In this document: positions 12,901 to 24,838 of the stretch, one piece after another
Layout: each line of letters opens with the position of its first letter
How positions within the stretch are numbered: the first letter of the stretch is position 1
DNA from: Symsagittifera roscoffensis
Lineage: Eukaryota; Xenacoelomorpha; Acoela; Convolutidae
Length of the DNA stretch: 64,000 nucleotides
Direction: 5' to 3'
NCBI RefSeq assembly: GCF_963678635.1
Contig: NC_087063.1
Location: 21,708,701-21,772,700 of the forward strand
Translations under genes and position numbers: made by a program
The notes under the pieces: generated by a model
What the model was told of the DNA's origin: nothing
The model's database searches: none
Seen by the model: only the letters and a program-made list of their open reading frames with translations

Positions 12901-13926
12901 ACGTTTAATTAATAGAGGGCCTTTGAAGTTCATTAGACAAACTTACTTATAATTAATCAAAGGTATAAAAAATTCTAAGCAAAATTTACCGCGGAAAAGA
13001 AAACGATCCGGAATTGAAACTATTACATGCACAGACGGAAATGTAAAAAAACTCGAAAGAATTTTTTCAAACAAAACTCGGATAGCTGGACTTTTATTGA
13101 AACTGATAATTGCACCTCTCTGATTTTTTTGAGCTCCAAAGACATTAGAGAAAAGTCAAAAAAGAAAGTTTATTTTTAAAAAATTTATCCACCCCGGGTT
13201 TAAAATTACGAAAAAACATTTGATATATAAATCAATTAACTTCGAAAAATTTCAAAGATAACTGTATCGCGCATAAGAACATGTATTTTTCAGCTACTAA
13301 AAAATGAAGAAACAGCCTGCGAAAGAACAGCCTGAGAAACATAATGCTTATCAAAATAATTAATAGTGGTCACCTACCATCCAGTCTCTATTATTCGTAA
13401 TTCTACTCTTCAAATTGAGCATAGCTCGACTTCAAATTATAACATTTGCAGACATTTTTCACGCGATCAGAATGCGTGGATCAATTGAGCATGCAAAAGT
13501 AATAAGTAGCTTAACGAAAACAGAAACTACTTTGCGACGAAGTTAAATATAAGAGCTCAATTTATCGTCTTCGACGCCGTACTTCGGAGGGTAGTCCTAA
13601 ATAGTCATCCAAAGAGTTCTGAAAGCAACTAAAAATAGATACTAACCTTTTTGGTCAACTTCAATAGTTGCTTCATTGGTCGAGATAATTATTATGTAAC
13701 TCCAACTAACAATAAAGAATAACAGAAGGCCGGTAACTGATTTGTTTTCATTTTCACTTGGTTCATTTACTATTTAGGACTTACGTTGTAGTTGCGCATG
13801 GAATGCCTTCAGCTGTTCTATTGCCTCCCCTTTAGACCGGGTGATGGTGGGGGTCTTCCAGGAGGAGGGGTTCCTAGAGCCAGTATGCTTCACCAGCAGA
13901 TGTAAACATTGCACTTGGTCAGTCAT
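9987..13926 (-). CDS. PIN1: Pin1-type peptidyl-prolyl isomerase (parvulin) without WW domain, 2 exons
   Basis: Isomerises phospho-Ser/Thr-Pro bonds. Exons are 13926-13785 and 10201-9987 (stop TAA). The junction is phase 1, donor AAC|GTAAGT, acceptor TTGTTTCAG. The product is 118 residues. By human Pin1 numbering the catalytic set is kept: H59 (LHLLVKH), K63, R68, C113 ([13 protein letters not shown]), M130/Q131 ([14 protein letters not shown]), S154 and H157 ([12 protein letters not shown]). The second phosphate-binding arginine, R69, is N (SRNPSSW). The N-terminal WW domain of animal Pin1 is absent: there is an in-frame TAG two codons before the ATG, and no WW-like exon in the 335 b up to the DPP3 stop. 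The length equals plant Pin1At-type enzymes. The 3.6-kb intron holds duplicated repeats. An unrecognised upstream WW exon cannot be excluded. Confidence 0.88.
11146..11495. repeat. dispersed repeat with ~123-b partial tandem copy
   Basis: Relative of 4745-5105. The part from TGGTTTATCCCAGTTATACT to ACCAATATGATTACTAAAAA (about 11240-11365) is repeated immediately, with small changes, to about 11490. It lies inside the Pin1 intron. Confidence 0.65.
11826..13166. repeat. 685-b direct tandem duplication
   Basis: CCAGTGTAAATGTTG begins at 11831 and again at 12516. The following ~650 b are nearly identical, including CTAGGTTGGGACTAGGGGCT, GAGCGATCGGACTATAGG and TTTACCGCGGAAAAGAAAAC. The copies differ by scattered substitutions and small indels. 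There is no coding content that I accept. Located in the Pin1 intron. Confidence 0.85.
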
Positions 13927-14112
13927 TGCCTACTACTCTTAAAATAAATATAGTGATACAACCTGAGATACATAGAACTAGAGTATTCTTTATCACAACA
14001 CATACGCACACACACTTGAAAGAATTATAAACAACGTTTTACACAAAGTTCAATTGGATCTTACAGATATGTAAAACTTACGTTATTGGTAAGTACGTCA
14101 AAAATTACAAAC

Positions 14113-14118
14113 TTTATT
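14113..14118 (-). promoter_or_regulatory. polyadenylation signal candidate (DPP3)
   Basis: AATAAA on the minus strand, about 145 b after the DPP3 stop and about 190 b before the Pin1 start. This makes the intergenic space between the two genes very short. Confidence 0.45.
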
Positions 14119-14260
14119 AGCTTAAATTTTACAACATCGTGTCCGCATCCGCATCATCTTCATTAATCATAAATGAACTAAAACATACACTAGGTGTAGA
14201 TTCCTTGAAATTCAGGGTAAAATTCCTAAAATCGAGCTTCTTTGCTATGCAACAATTAGC

Positions 14261-17200
14261 CTAATTGCAGTCAAAATCTTTCGCGTATTCGGCCCACATC
14301 TCTGTTATATCTTTCATCAGAGTCGGATCCTCATCAAATCGTTCCACGAATGATTCAATCAGACCCTTATGTGAAGGTTCATACTCAACTAACTTAACAT
14401 TTCCACCGTCTTCCATAACCGTATTTGGCATCACGTTTTCCTTTCTCGGCTGTTTCCTGGCTAGAACTATTTCCCTATACGCAATGAACTCATCATTCGG
14501 CGTCGTGTAATGTTCGTACATTTTAGTCGCATTGTCAATCTCAGCCATGGCTTTGAAAAGTTGAAGTTTGTTCAGAAACTTTCCGACCGCTTCGCGTCCG
14601 ATCGTTTCAATTTTGGATCTGTCCATCGTCAGAAGGAGGTCGTCTCCTTTTTCATCGGCATTTTCGATCTTCTTGATCGAGACGAATCCGTGACTTGCCT
14701 CTAACATGACTTGCAAGATAGCAAATCGAGCCTAAAATTGAACGAAAGCTCTTTAAAATGACACTATTGATGCATTGAAGCTCATTAACACATTGAAGCT
14801 CATTTGGCAAACTCGAACCAGGCAAAAAAATTGGGGAAAAGCGGGGAAAAACGATTTTTTTCCTGAAATTTTGCAGTCAGATTAATACCTTAAATTCGGA
14901 AAAATTAACACACATTATTATTGCTTTCCTTTGACTATGAAAATTATAAATAAGATTGTCCTAATCAGATATCAAAATTTTTTTTTATTTTTTCAAAAAG
15001 AATTCTGCAAAATTTCTAGGAACTCAATAACTTCAACTAATATATGAATATCCTTTAACTGTTTTGATAATTGCCTAACTCAGAAGAAAACCCTGATGGG
15101 GCAAATAAGCCGATAAATATAAACAGACAAACAAAAGTACGACTAAATTTTTTCATGCACACGCAGGGGAAATTGAGCCAATCTATACCACAATTAAGAT
15201 TCATAAAAGGTCATTTGAAAAACAAACTATGATTTCTCAAAAGCGGAAGAGTTCCCACGTTTTCGCTTACAGCTTTTTTTGAAACAAAAAAAAATAACTT
15301 CAAAAAAGCTCTAGATTTTTTTTAATGCAGCAAAGTTCTTGGGAGCTCAATTATCTGAACCATTACAGGAATACACTAACACAGAGGCACAACGGAGCTT
15401 CACCCCTCTGCAGCTCATTGCAAGCTAGCGGATGGAAAAACAAATTATTGCCAAAGTTGAAAAAACTACACTTTTGAAAAAAAAGTCGAAAAAACTACAA
15501 ATAAATCATACGTTTTTTCCGATTACGTTCAATTTCATTTCAAAAACATAATTGTCACGGCAAAACAAACATTCCGAAAAAATTTACCAACTATCAACCA
15601 AACTGACAATACTTGGCAAACGTCCATTAAGCCGAAAACAAGATAAAACTATTTACACAATTTAAAAACAAGATAAAACTATTTAAAGATTAAAACAATT
15701 TGAGCTACAAAAATTTTGATTCTCAACGTTTTCAAGCCCCTACTTTAGGAAACACTTATTTGAAACTTCAAACGAGGCAATATTAAATCCCTACAGAACA
15801 TCAGCCAAAACCATTTAGGCCAAAGGAAACGCAAAAAAAACAAAAAAAAGGAAAATCAGGGTTGGTAAATATACAACCTACTGAGACATATCACACAGAG
15901 ACATAGCTTCGCTTCGCAAACACCAGCAAGAACACGACAAAAACAAGCTCTATAAAGTCCAATAATAAAAATTAGAAATAAACCTCAAATTAGCAAAAAT
16001 GCGACCTAGAGATTAGGTGTCTCACACCCTGACCACTCAGCCACGGAAGCTCAAGCTCAATAGGTAATAGCCAAACATTAGTCACAAATAACCAGGCAAA
16101 CCTCAAATTAGCAAAAATGCGACCTAGAGATTAGGTGTCTCACACCCTGACCACTCAGCCACGGAAGCTCAAGCTCAATAGGTAATAGCCAAACAATAGT
16201 CACAAATATGTCCATCAGGGTTTTCAAACTCGAACCAGGCAAAAAAAATTGGGGAAAAGAGGGGAAAAACGATTTTTTCCTGAAATTTTGCAGTCAGATT
16301 AATACCTTAAATTCGGAAAAATTAACACACATTATTATTGCTTTCCTTTGACTATGAAAATTATAAATAAGATTGTCCTAATCAGATATCAAAATTTTTT
16401 TTTATTTTTTCAAAAAGAATTCTGCAAAATTTCTAGGAACTCAATAACTTCAACTAATATATGAATATCCTTTAACTGTTTTGATAATTGCCTAACTCAG
16501 AAGAAAACCCTGATGGGGCAAATAAGCCGATAAATATAAACAGACAAACAAAAGTACGACTAAATTTTTTCATGCACACGCAGGGGAAATTGAGCCAATC
16601 TATACCACAATTAAGATTCATAAAAGGTCATTTGAAAAACAAACTATGATTTCTCAAAAGCGGAAGAGTTCCCACGTTTTCGCTTACAGCTTTTTTTGAA
16701 ACAAAAAAAAATAACTTCAAAAAAGCTCTAGATTTTTTTTAATGCAGCAAAGTTCTTGGGAGCTCAATTATCTGAACCATTACAGGAATACACTAACACA
16801 GAGGCACAACGGAGCTTCACCCCTCTGCAGCTCATTGCAAGCTAGCGGATGGAAAAACAAATTATTGCCAAAGTTGAAAAAACTACACTTTTGAAAAAAA
16901 GTCGAAAAAACTACAAATAAATCATACGTTTTTTCCGATTACGTTCAATTTCATTTCAAAAACATAATTGTCACGGCAAAACAAACATTCCGAAAAAATT
17001 TACCAACTATCAACCAAACTGACAATACTTGGCAAACGTCCATTAAGCCGAAAACAAGATAAAACTATTTACACAATTTAAAAACAAGATAAAACTATTT
17101 AAAGATTAAAACAATTTGAGCTACAAAAATTTTGATTCTCAACGTTTTCAAGCCCCTACTTTAGGAAACACTTATTTGAAACTTCAAACGAGGCAATATT

Positions 17201-20200
17201 AAATCCCTACAGAACATCAGCCAAAACCATTTAGGCCAAAGGAAACGCAAAAAAAACAAAAAAAAGGAAAATCAGGGTTGGTAAATATACAACCTACTGA
17301 GACATATCACACAGAGACATAGCTTCGCTTCGCAAACACCAGCAAGAACACGACAAAAACAAGCTCTATAAAGTGCAATAATAAAAATTAGAAATAAACC
17401 TCAAATTAGCAAAAATGCGACCTAGAGATTAGGTGTCTCACACCCTGACCACTCAGCCACGGAAGCTCAAGCTCAATAGGTAATAGCCAAACATTAGTCA
17501 CAAATAACCAGGCAAACCTCAAATTAGCAAAAATGCGACCTAGAGATTAGGTGTCTCACACCCTGACCACTCAGCCACGGAAGCTCAAGCTCAATAGGTA
17601 ATAGCCAAACAATAGTCACAAATATGTCCATCAGGGTTTTCAAACTCGAACCAGGCAAAAAAAATTGGGGAAAAGCGGGGAAAAACAATTTTTTCCTGAA
17701 ATTTTGCAGTCAGATTAATACCTTAAATTCGGAAAAATTAACATATATTATTCTTGCTTTCCTTTGAGAATGAAAATTATAAATAAAATTGTCCTAATCA
17801 GATATCAAAAATTTTATTTTCTTTTTTCAAAAAGAATTCTGCAAAATTTCTAGGAACTCAATAACCTCAACTAATATATGAATATCCATTAACTGTTTTG
17901 ATAATTGCCTAATTCAGAAGAAAACCCTGATGGGGCAAATAAGCCGATAAATATAAACAGACAAACAAAAGTACGACTAAAATTTTTCATGCAGACGCAG
18001 GGGAAATTGAGCCAATCTATACCAAAATTAAGATTCATTAAAGGTCATTTGAAAAATAAACTATGATTTCTCAAAAGCGGAAGAGTTCCCACGTTTTCAC
18101 TCACAGCTTTTTTTGAAACTAAAAAAAAATAACTTCAAAAAAGCTCTAGATTTTTTTTTAATGCAGCAAAGTTCTTGGGAACTCAATTATCTGAACCATT
18201 ACAGGAATACACTAACACAGAGGCACAACGGAGCTTCATCCCTCTGCAGCTCATTGCAAGCTAGCGGATGGAAAAACAAATTATTGCCAAAGTTGAAAAA
18301 ACTACACTTTTGAAAAAAAAGTCAAAAAAACTACAAATAAATCATACGTTTTTTCCGATTACGTTCAATTTCATTTCAAAAACATATTTGTCACGGCAAA
18401 ACAAACATTCCGAAAAAACTTACCAACTGTCAACCAAACTGACAATACTTGGCAAACGTCCATTAAGCCGAAAACAAGATAAAACTATTTACACAATTTA
18501 AAAACAAGATAAAACTATTTAAAGATTAAAACAATTTGAGCTACAAAAATTTTGATTCTCAAAGTTTTCAAGCCCCTACTTTAGGAAACACTTATTTGAA
18601 ACTTCAAACGAGGCAATATTAATTCCCTACAGAACCTTAGCCGAAACCATTTAGGCCAAATGAAACGCAAAAAACAAAAAAAAGGAAAATCAGGGTTGGT
18701 AATTATACAACCTACTGAGACATATCACACAGAGACGTAGCTTCGCTTCGCAAACACCAGCAAGAACACGACAAAAATAAGCTCTATAAAGTGCAATAAA
18801 AAAATTAGAAATAAACCTCAAATTAGCAAAAATGCGACCTAGAGATTAGGTGTCTCACACCCTGACCACTCAGCCACGGAAGCTCAAGCTCAATAGGTAA
18901 TAGCCAAACACAAGTCACAAATAACCAAGCAAACCTCAAATTAGCAAAAATGCGACCTAGAGATTAGGTGTCTCACACCCTGACCACTCAGCCACGGAAG
19001 CTCAAGCTCAATAGGTAATAGCCAAACACTAGTCACAAATATGTCCATCAGGGTTTTCAAACTCGAACCAGGCAAAAAAAATTGGGGAAAAGCGGAGAAA
19101 AACGATTTTTTCCTGAAATTTTGCAGTCAGATTAATACCTTAAATTCGGAAAAAATAACACACCTTATTATTGCTTTCCTTTGACTATGAAAATTATAAA
19201 TAAGATTGTCCTAATCAGATATCAAAAATTTTATTTTCTTTTTTCATAAAGAATTCTGCAAAATTTCTAGGAACTCAATAACCTCAACTAATATATGAAT
19301 ATCCTTTAACTGTTTTGATAATTGCCTAATTCAGAAGAAAACCCTGATGGACCAAATAAGCCGATAAATATAAACAGACAAACAAAAGTACGACTAAATT
19401 TTTTCATGCAGACGCAGGGGAAATTGAGCCAATCTATACCACAATTAGGATTCATTAAAGGTCATTTGAAAAACAAACTATGATTTCTCAAAAGCGGAAG
19501 AGTTCCCACGTTTTCGCTTACAGCTTTTTTTGAAACAAAAAAAAATAATTTCAAAAAAGCTCTAGATTTTTTTTAATGCAGCAAAGTTCTTCTACTACAC
19601 TTTTGAAAGATTAGAACACTTTTAATGCAGCAAAAACTACACTTTTGAAAAAAAAACGAAAAAACTACAAATAAATCATACGTTTTTTCCGATTACGTTC
19701 AATTTCATTTCAAAAACATAATTGTCACGGCAAAACAAACATTCCGAAAAAATTTACCAACTATCAACCAAACTGACAATACTTGGCAAACGTCCATTAA
19801 GCCGAAAACAAGATAAAACTATTTACACAATTTAAAAACAAGATAAAACTATTTAAAGATTAAAACAATTTGAGCTACAAAAATTTTGATTCTCAACGTT
19901 TTCAAGCCCCTACATTAGGAAACACTTATTTGAAACTTCAAACGAGGCAATACTAATTCCCTACAGAACATTAGCCAAAACCATTTAGGCCAAATGAAAA
20001 GCAAAAAACAAAAAAAAGGAAAATCAGGGTTGGTAAATATACAACCTACTGAGACATATCACACAGAGACGTAGCTTCGCTTCGCAAGCACCAGCAAGAA
20101 CACGACAAAAATTAGCTTTATAAAGCGCAATAATAAAAATTAGAAATAAACCTCAAATTAGCAAAAATGCGAACTAGAGATTAGGTGTCTCACACCCTGA

Positions 20201-22566
20201 CCACTCAGCCACGGAAGCTCGAGCTCAATAGGTAATAGCCAAACACTAGTCACAAATAAAGCAGAGAACAGATGCCATGCAATTTCCAATGCTACAGTAA
20301 AATTTCCAAATACGTGCATAGTTTTAATGAACACCTTTATTGCGAGTAAGGTTAGTAAGACAGAAGGTTCATAATAATACACTACATTGATGGCTAGGGT
20401 AATAATGACTTTCAATTGCTGATAAATTTGCTTAAATCGCAGACAAATTATAAGCAGACGCACAAAATGCCGCCATTCTTTTCTCAAACGGGTAATTTTA
20501 GGTTTGCAAAAAACAGGTCGTGGCTTGATTTGAACCTAGAAAGACTTGGCCGAATATGCCAAATAAGATAAAGAATTGATTATAACTAAACCTAACCAAT
20601 GATTCAGTGATTCTAACGATTAGAAGATGTTAACGTGAAAAAGTCAACATTCCTAATATTCGTCTCAGATGTTGGTTTAAAGGAAGGAATGAAGATAGAT
20701 CTGCCATCCATAATCAATTCTAGTTATAAAAAATTAAACTTGCCTGCATATGCGCTTGGCCCCACGCATTCTTCACTGGATCATAAAATTGCAGACCCAG
20801 GAGCCCAGCTCTGGCCATAGTAAGCCAGTTCACATAGATCACGTTACTCGCTTCCTCAGTGCCATACTGGTATCCGAAAATGTCCAAAACACTCGCATTA
20901 TTACACAGATAGATCCCCACACATTCTGCTCTGCACTCTTCGTACGATGAGCCCATGCTTTTGAACACTGAATCATAGGTCTCATTTTCATCATAACACG
21001 ACGTCACAGGGTTCCCAGTCAGTGGGTTCGTGATTTTTGAAATGTCGTCAGTTTTACTAAAGAGCTTTCCACTTCCATGTCCTAAGAGTTCATGCAATGC
21101 AACCTGTATGTCGTAACTTTTTCCTTTGTAGTCTTTTAGAAGTAGTGCATCTTCTGCAGTGACGAAAGTGATCTTTTCAGAAGGCGCCACTGCTTGGATG
21201 ATATTGCCCAACGCAACGTTTTTGAAACCCTCGTTCTGCCTGAAATATTGGTTATTTTCAAAAATTCCATATAGATCCCATCAAAAAAGATTGAATCAAC
21301 GTAAACATGCTGCAGCATTGGCCACTCAAGCTATTATAGCTCTCTTAATCTTCAGCCAATCATGGGTTTGAGCAGGTAAAAATCACCGCTCAATAGAAAC
21401 GAAACGAACCTGATATCATCATAATTGGGGATATTAATTCCGGCCGGAATTCCAGATCCTCCGTAGCAAACCACGTCCAGTGAGGTGAAATCTGGCCTGA
21501 GAAAAGTATCTTTTTCAAATTCTTTTGGCCACGGTAACTCTGGGAGCACTTTTTCCGCATTTTCGACTAAGTTTCCAAACTTGGCACTCATTGGTTTGTT
21601 CACGACTGCTACAAAACCCTCAAACTCAGCCCGGCATCCAAATGGATCCCGGTATGTTTCAATGAACCCTATGTAGCACTCGACAATTGGACCCTTATTC
21701 TTAATCCAGTGCCTGGAACCATCTTTATGCTTTTCCAGAGATCCGGTTCTGAAGCTTTCAATGTAGTCTTGCACCATTAATTTTTCGTGCTCATTGCCAA
21801 CAAACGGTAAAGCTTTCTCCAGATAGGCGTTAACCCGTTTCAAAAGCGGAGAATAGTCACCTTTTTTCAATTCAAACATTGCACCATTCATTTCTTTACT
21901 CGTTTCGGGACCTGCTGCCGTTTCCTCGGAAGCTAATAGTATTGTGTACTTATCTTTACCGTCCACATTCGTTTTGACCAGTCGAGTGTTTTCAGCGTAG
22001 ATCTTGTTTTCACGCATAAACGCATCTGCTTTCTCGGCATCCGACCGCACACAGTTACTAGAGAAATAGGATGTCACACCTTCGTTTCCTCCCAAACCAA
22101 GTTTCAGCTCATTTTCCTCCAATGAGAACATTTTCGCTTTCACTTTGTCGTAGACTGTCTTGACTATTTCAAACTTTGGTCCGCTTTTAAGAATAGTTTC
22201 AAAAACTTGTTCGGTACAACCAGGTACAAATTTGGTATCTCCAAACCCTTTATAGTTTCCCATATTTGCGCAAAACACTGCACAGTAGACTAAAAATGCT
22301 TTAAAATCTTCATCATCAACACTTTCTGGTTTTTCGAAGGCTGATTTGTTTCCTCGAAAATGGTTGTCTAAAATTACGAATATTGCCGGCGATTCTAGAG
22401 ATGACTGAAACAGACATATCGTACTGCCGATCCAAGATGCCTGCGAGAGATAATGCAAGTACGACTTCTCTCGGGTTTCTAGCGCAGTGAAAGCTTCCAG
22501 GCACTCGGGTTTGGTAACAGGAGTGGAGGTTTCTAAGACGTAAAGACTGGGGTTTTTAGGAGCCAT
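14261..22566 (-). CDS. DPP3: dipeptidyl peptidase III (M49 metallopeptidase), 3 coding exons
   Basis: A cytosolic zinc exopeptidase that removes dipeptides from the N-terminus of short peptides. Exons: 22566-21410, 21239-20744 and 14731-14261 (stop TAG); phases 2 and 0 match, total about 707 residues (human 737). Zinc ligands and catalytic residues are present: HELLGH at about 435-440 and SSYEECRAE at about 483-491. Conserved blocks include MGNYKGFGDTKFVPG, WIKNKGPIVECYIGFIETYR, AGSGIPAGINIPNYDD and, in the last exon, DRSKIETIGREA. The first intron is 170 b (CAG|GTTCGT...TTTCAG). The second, 6012 b, begins CAG|GCAAGT, a GC-AG intron: only this choice restores the family sequence across AHMQ|ARFAILQV. 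The start is the ATG at 22566, 24 b after a TTTTTTCAG acceptor; the frame stays open above it, so an upstream coding exon is possible but not needed. Confidence 0.93.
14811..20262. repeat. 1.42-kb satellite, about 3.9 tandem copies, inside DPP3 intron 2
   Basis: ACTCGAACCAGGC begins at 14811, 16228, 17644 and 19061, giving periods of 1417, 1416 and 1417. Copies 1 and 2 are almost identical; copies 3 and 4 are more diverged. Each unit contains SINE sequence (CACAGAGACATAGCTTCGCT ... CAAATTAGCAAAAATGCG) and a ~118-b internal direct duplicate bearing a tRNA-like head (antisense GTGGCTGAGTGG). Copy 4 lacks about 100 b near 19590 and has only one 118-b block. At its end it continues into AGCAGAGAACAG..., the normal SINE continuation also seen near 23600, so this edge looks ancestral. 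Confidence 0.92.
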
Positions 22567-22740
22567 TGAATGGACAGTCCGCAGTGGAATCTGAAAAAAG
22601 CACAAAGTTTGCACGAATCAACGATCAAACAACCTTAAACTGCAGAGAACTACAGAAAATTGAAGTTCTAACTTTCGTCACACATTCCATATTTTCGGGG
22701 CGAAATCTGCTCAACTTTTGATGCAAAGCCTTTATATATA

Positions 22741-22806
22741 ATACTAATAATCATATTAATAATAAAAATAATCATAACAATCATAATAATGATAATAATA
22801 ATCATC

Positions 22807-22838
<32 letters not shown>

Positions 22839-22864
22839 CATAATAATAATAATAATAATAATGC
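22741..22864. repeat. AAT/ATA microsatellite
   Basis: An imperfect (AAT)n tract with interspersed CAT triplets just upstream of DPP3. Confidence 0.95.
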
Positions 22865-23382
22865 ATAATTATAGCGAAGAAATATAACGCTACTAATCTT
22901 GATATTGATAGATGTTTTGCTTCGGTGTATAGCGAAGAAAGATAACGCTACTAACTTTGACATTGATAGATGATAAAGAATTCCAATACTTGGCAATATT
23001 TCTAGGTAGAAACCTAGTCATCGTCGTTATTCATGAGAAAACTGAAACATTAATGAACCAAAATTGTCCCTGTGTCGACAAAAGAAACCATATGTCTTCA
23101 AAACAGGAACTTTCAAAATTAGCTGTTTAACCGTTCGGATTTCAGACAACGAAATATTAATTTGAGTACCAAGAGCTGAAGCAAGCTTTAAGAAAGCTTG
23201 TTATTGACTTAACCAAAGCAAACGTTTGCCCCCAATACGATGATCAACTTTGTTCCTTTTAAAACCAACTAGCGTGTAACGAAAATCACACGAAAAAATA
23301 AAACGATGCGACCGTAACAATAAACGGGACATCCATCAACGCTTTTAATTTCAAAAATTGAACGATAAAAATAAATTATAAC

Positions 23383-23760
23383 ACAGAGGCGAAGCTTCGC
23401 TTCACAAACACTTGCGAGAACACGTCAAAAACAGCTCTATAAAGTGCAATAATAAAAATCAGAAATAAGCCTCGAGTTAGCAAAAATTCGGCTACCTCTG
23501 AGATTCGAACATTCGACCTAATGATTAAGAGTCTCAGGTTAACCACTTAGCCACGAAACCTTAATAGGCTCTAAACACTAGCCGCCACAAATCATGCAGA
23601 GAACAGCTGCTATGCAATTTCCAATGCTACAGTTAAATTTTCAAATAAGCGAACAATTTAAATGAACAATTTTATTTGCGAGTTAGGTTAGAAAAAGAAG
23701 GTTCGTAATAAAACACTAAGCTGATCGCAAGTGTTGTTAAAGTTTTGTTATAAAACCGAA
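23383..23760 (-). repeat. tRNA-derived SINE, family A (most complete copy)
   Basis: Read on the minus strand, a tRNA-like head (about 23570 to 23490) has an A box (GTGGCTAAGTGGTT) and a B box (GTTCGAATCTC). The anticodon arm region reads AGACTCTTAAT, like tRNA-Lys(CTT). A body follows (TTTTTATTATTGCACTTTATAGAGCTG) and ends in GCGAAGCTTCGCCTCTGTGT. Sequence 5' of the head (23590-23760) recurs at 20262-20440 and partly at 43288-43310, so it may belong to the same unit. RNA polymerase III transcription is the family expectation. Confidence 0.75.
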
Positions 23761-24044
23761 AGCTCAATTCTCCAAAACTACTGTGTTTCAGATCTTCTAA
23801 CTTTCAACTCGAAATAAAACGCAGAAATGGCCGACAGCATACTGCACTTTCCCTGTTTGAAAAAAAATGAAACAATTTAATTTGAAACAATCACTAAATT
23901 CTTAAATGAGATTTTTGTTCAATTTAATTTTTTTTTTTCATTAGCCCGTAAGTATATCATTTGCTGTCATCAACCTTTGATCCAGCATAATAAATTCTTA
24001 AAAATCAGACTATTTTTGCTTAGTTTAAATTTTAGTTTTCTGAA

Positions 24045-24770
24045 AATTTTTGAGAAATAAAAAACAGCAATTTCGAAAATTGTTTGAGCAGAAAAATTAT
24101 GATTGATGCCATAACTGCAACTACGGATAGTAGCCTGACATCACTCCACCAAAGGTTCGTCTATTAGTTTTTTTTCAAGAGAACACTTTCGAAAAATCAT
24201 AAAAACGTCTTATCTCGGAAACTAAAAATGACTGAGCAGCCAAATTTAGAGGCAAGATTGGTAACAGATGAGAGTGCCCTGAGAGCACGCCACTGTAAGC
24301 TAGGAATTTCAAATTTTTGAAGTTTTTTAATTCAAATATTTTGAAAACCGTTGAAAAAACGTCATATCTCCGAAAGTAATGGATTTCAACACTCGCATTT
24401 CAAGGTAAGACTTGCGACCCCTGAGGGTGCGCTGACAACACCAAACTTCAGGGTTGGTAATTTCAAACAATGTGATTTTTTAAATCTAAGTTTTCTGAAA
24501 ACTTTTTTTAAAAAGCACAAAACTCGGTCGTATCTCGGAAAAATAAGAAAATTTGAGCAATCACATTAGGAGACAAAAATTGCAACTCCCGAGAGTAACC
24601 TGACAGCACCAAACTTTAAGGTAGCGAATTTGAATTTTTGTGAATTTTTTAAATCTTAAGATTTCTGAAAACTTTTGAAAAAGTCGTCGCATCTCGTAGA
24701 CAACAAAGGGATTTAGGTTATTCTGACAGCATCCCACTATTGGATTGGTAATTTCAAACTTAGTGAAATA
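24045..24770. repeat. degenerate ~155-167-b tandem repeat
   Basis: A block of (TC)TGAAAAcTTTtGAAAAA followed by an AC/AG-GTC-TATCTCGGAAA-like word occurs with the TATCTC core near 24209, 24363, 24530 and 24687. Each is followed by a CTGA(C/G)AgCACcaaACTT-like word and a TTGGTAATTTCAAA-like word. Copies are only moderately similar, so the array is old. No coding capacity. Confidence 0.65.
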
Positions 24771-24838
24771 CAGACTGATAAGCAAAAGAAAAAATAGAAG
24801 TATCATCGGAATTCAATAAAGCAAAACCACCTACAAGC

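Noticed and set aside
20158-20487. 109-codon minus-strand frame at the satellite edge
   Set aside because: It lies entirely in SINE-derived sequence inside the DPP3 intron.
23490-23570. tRNA gene
   Set aside because: A and B boxes are present, but the acceptor and anticodon stems do not pair well and the sequence continues into a SINE body.
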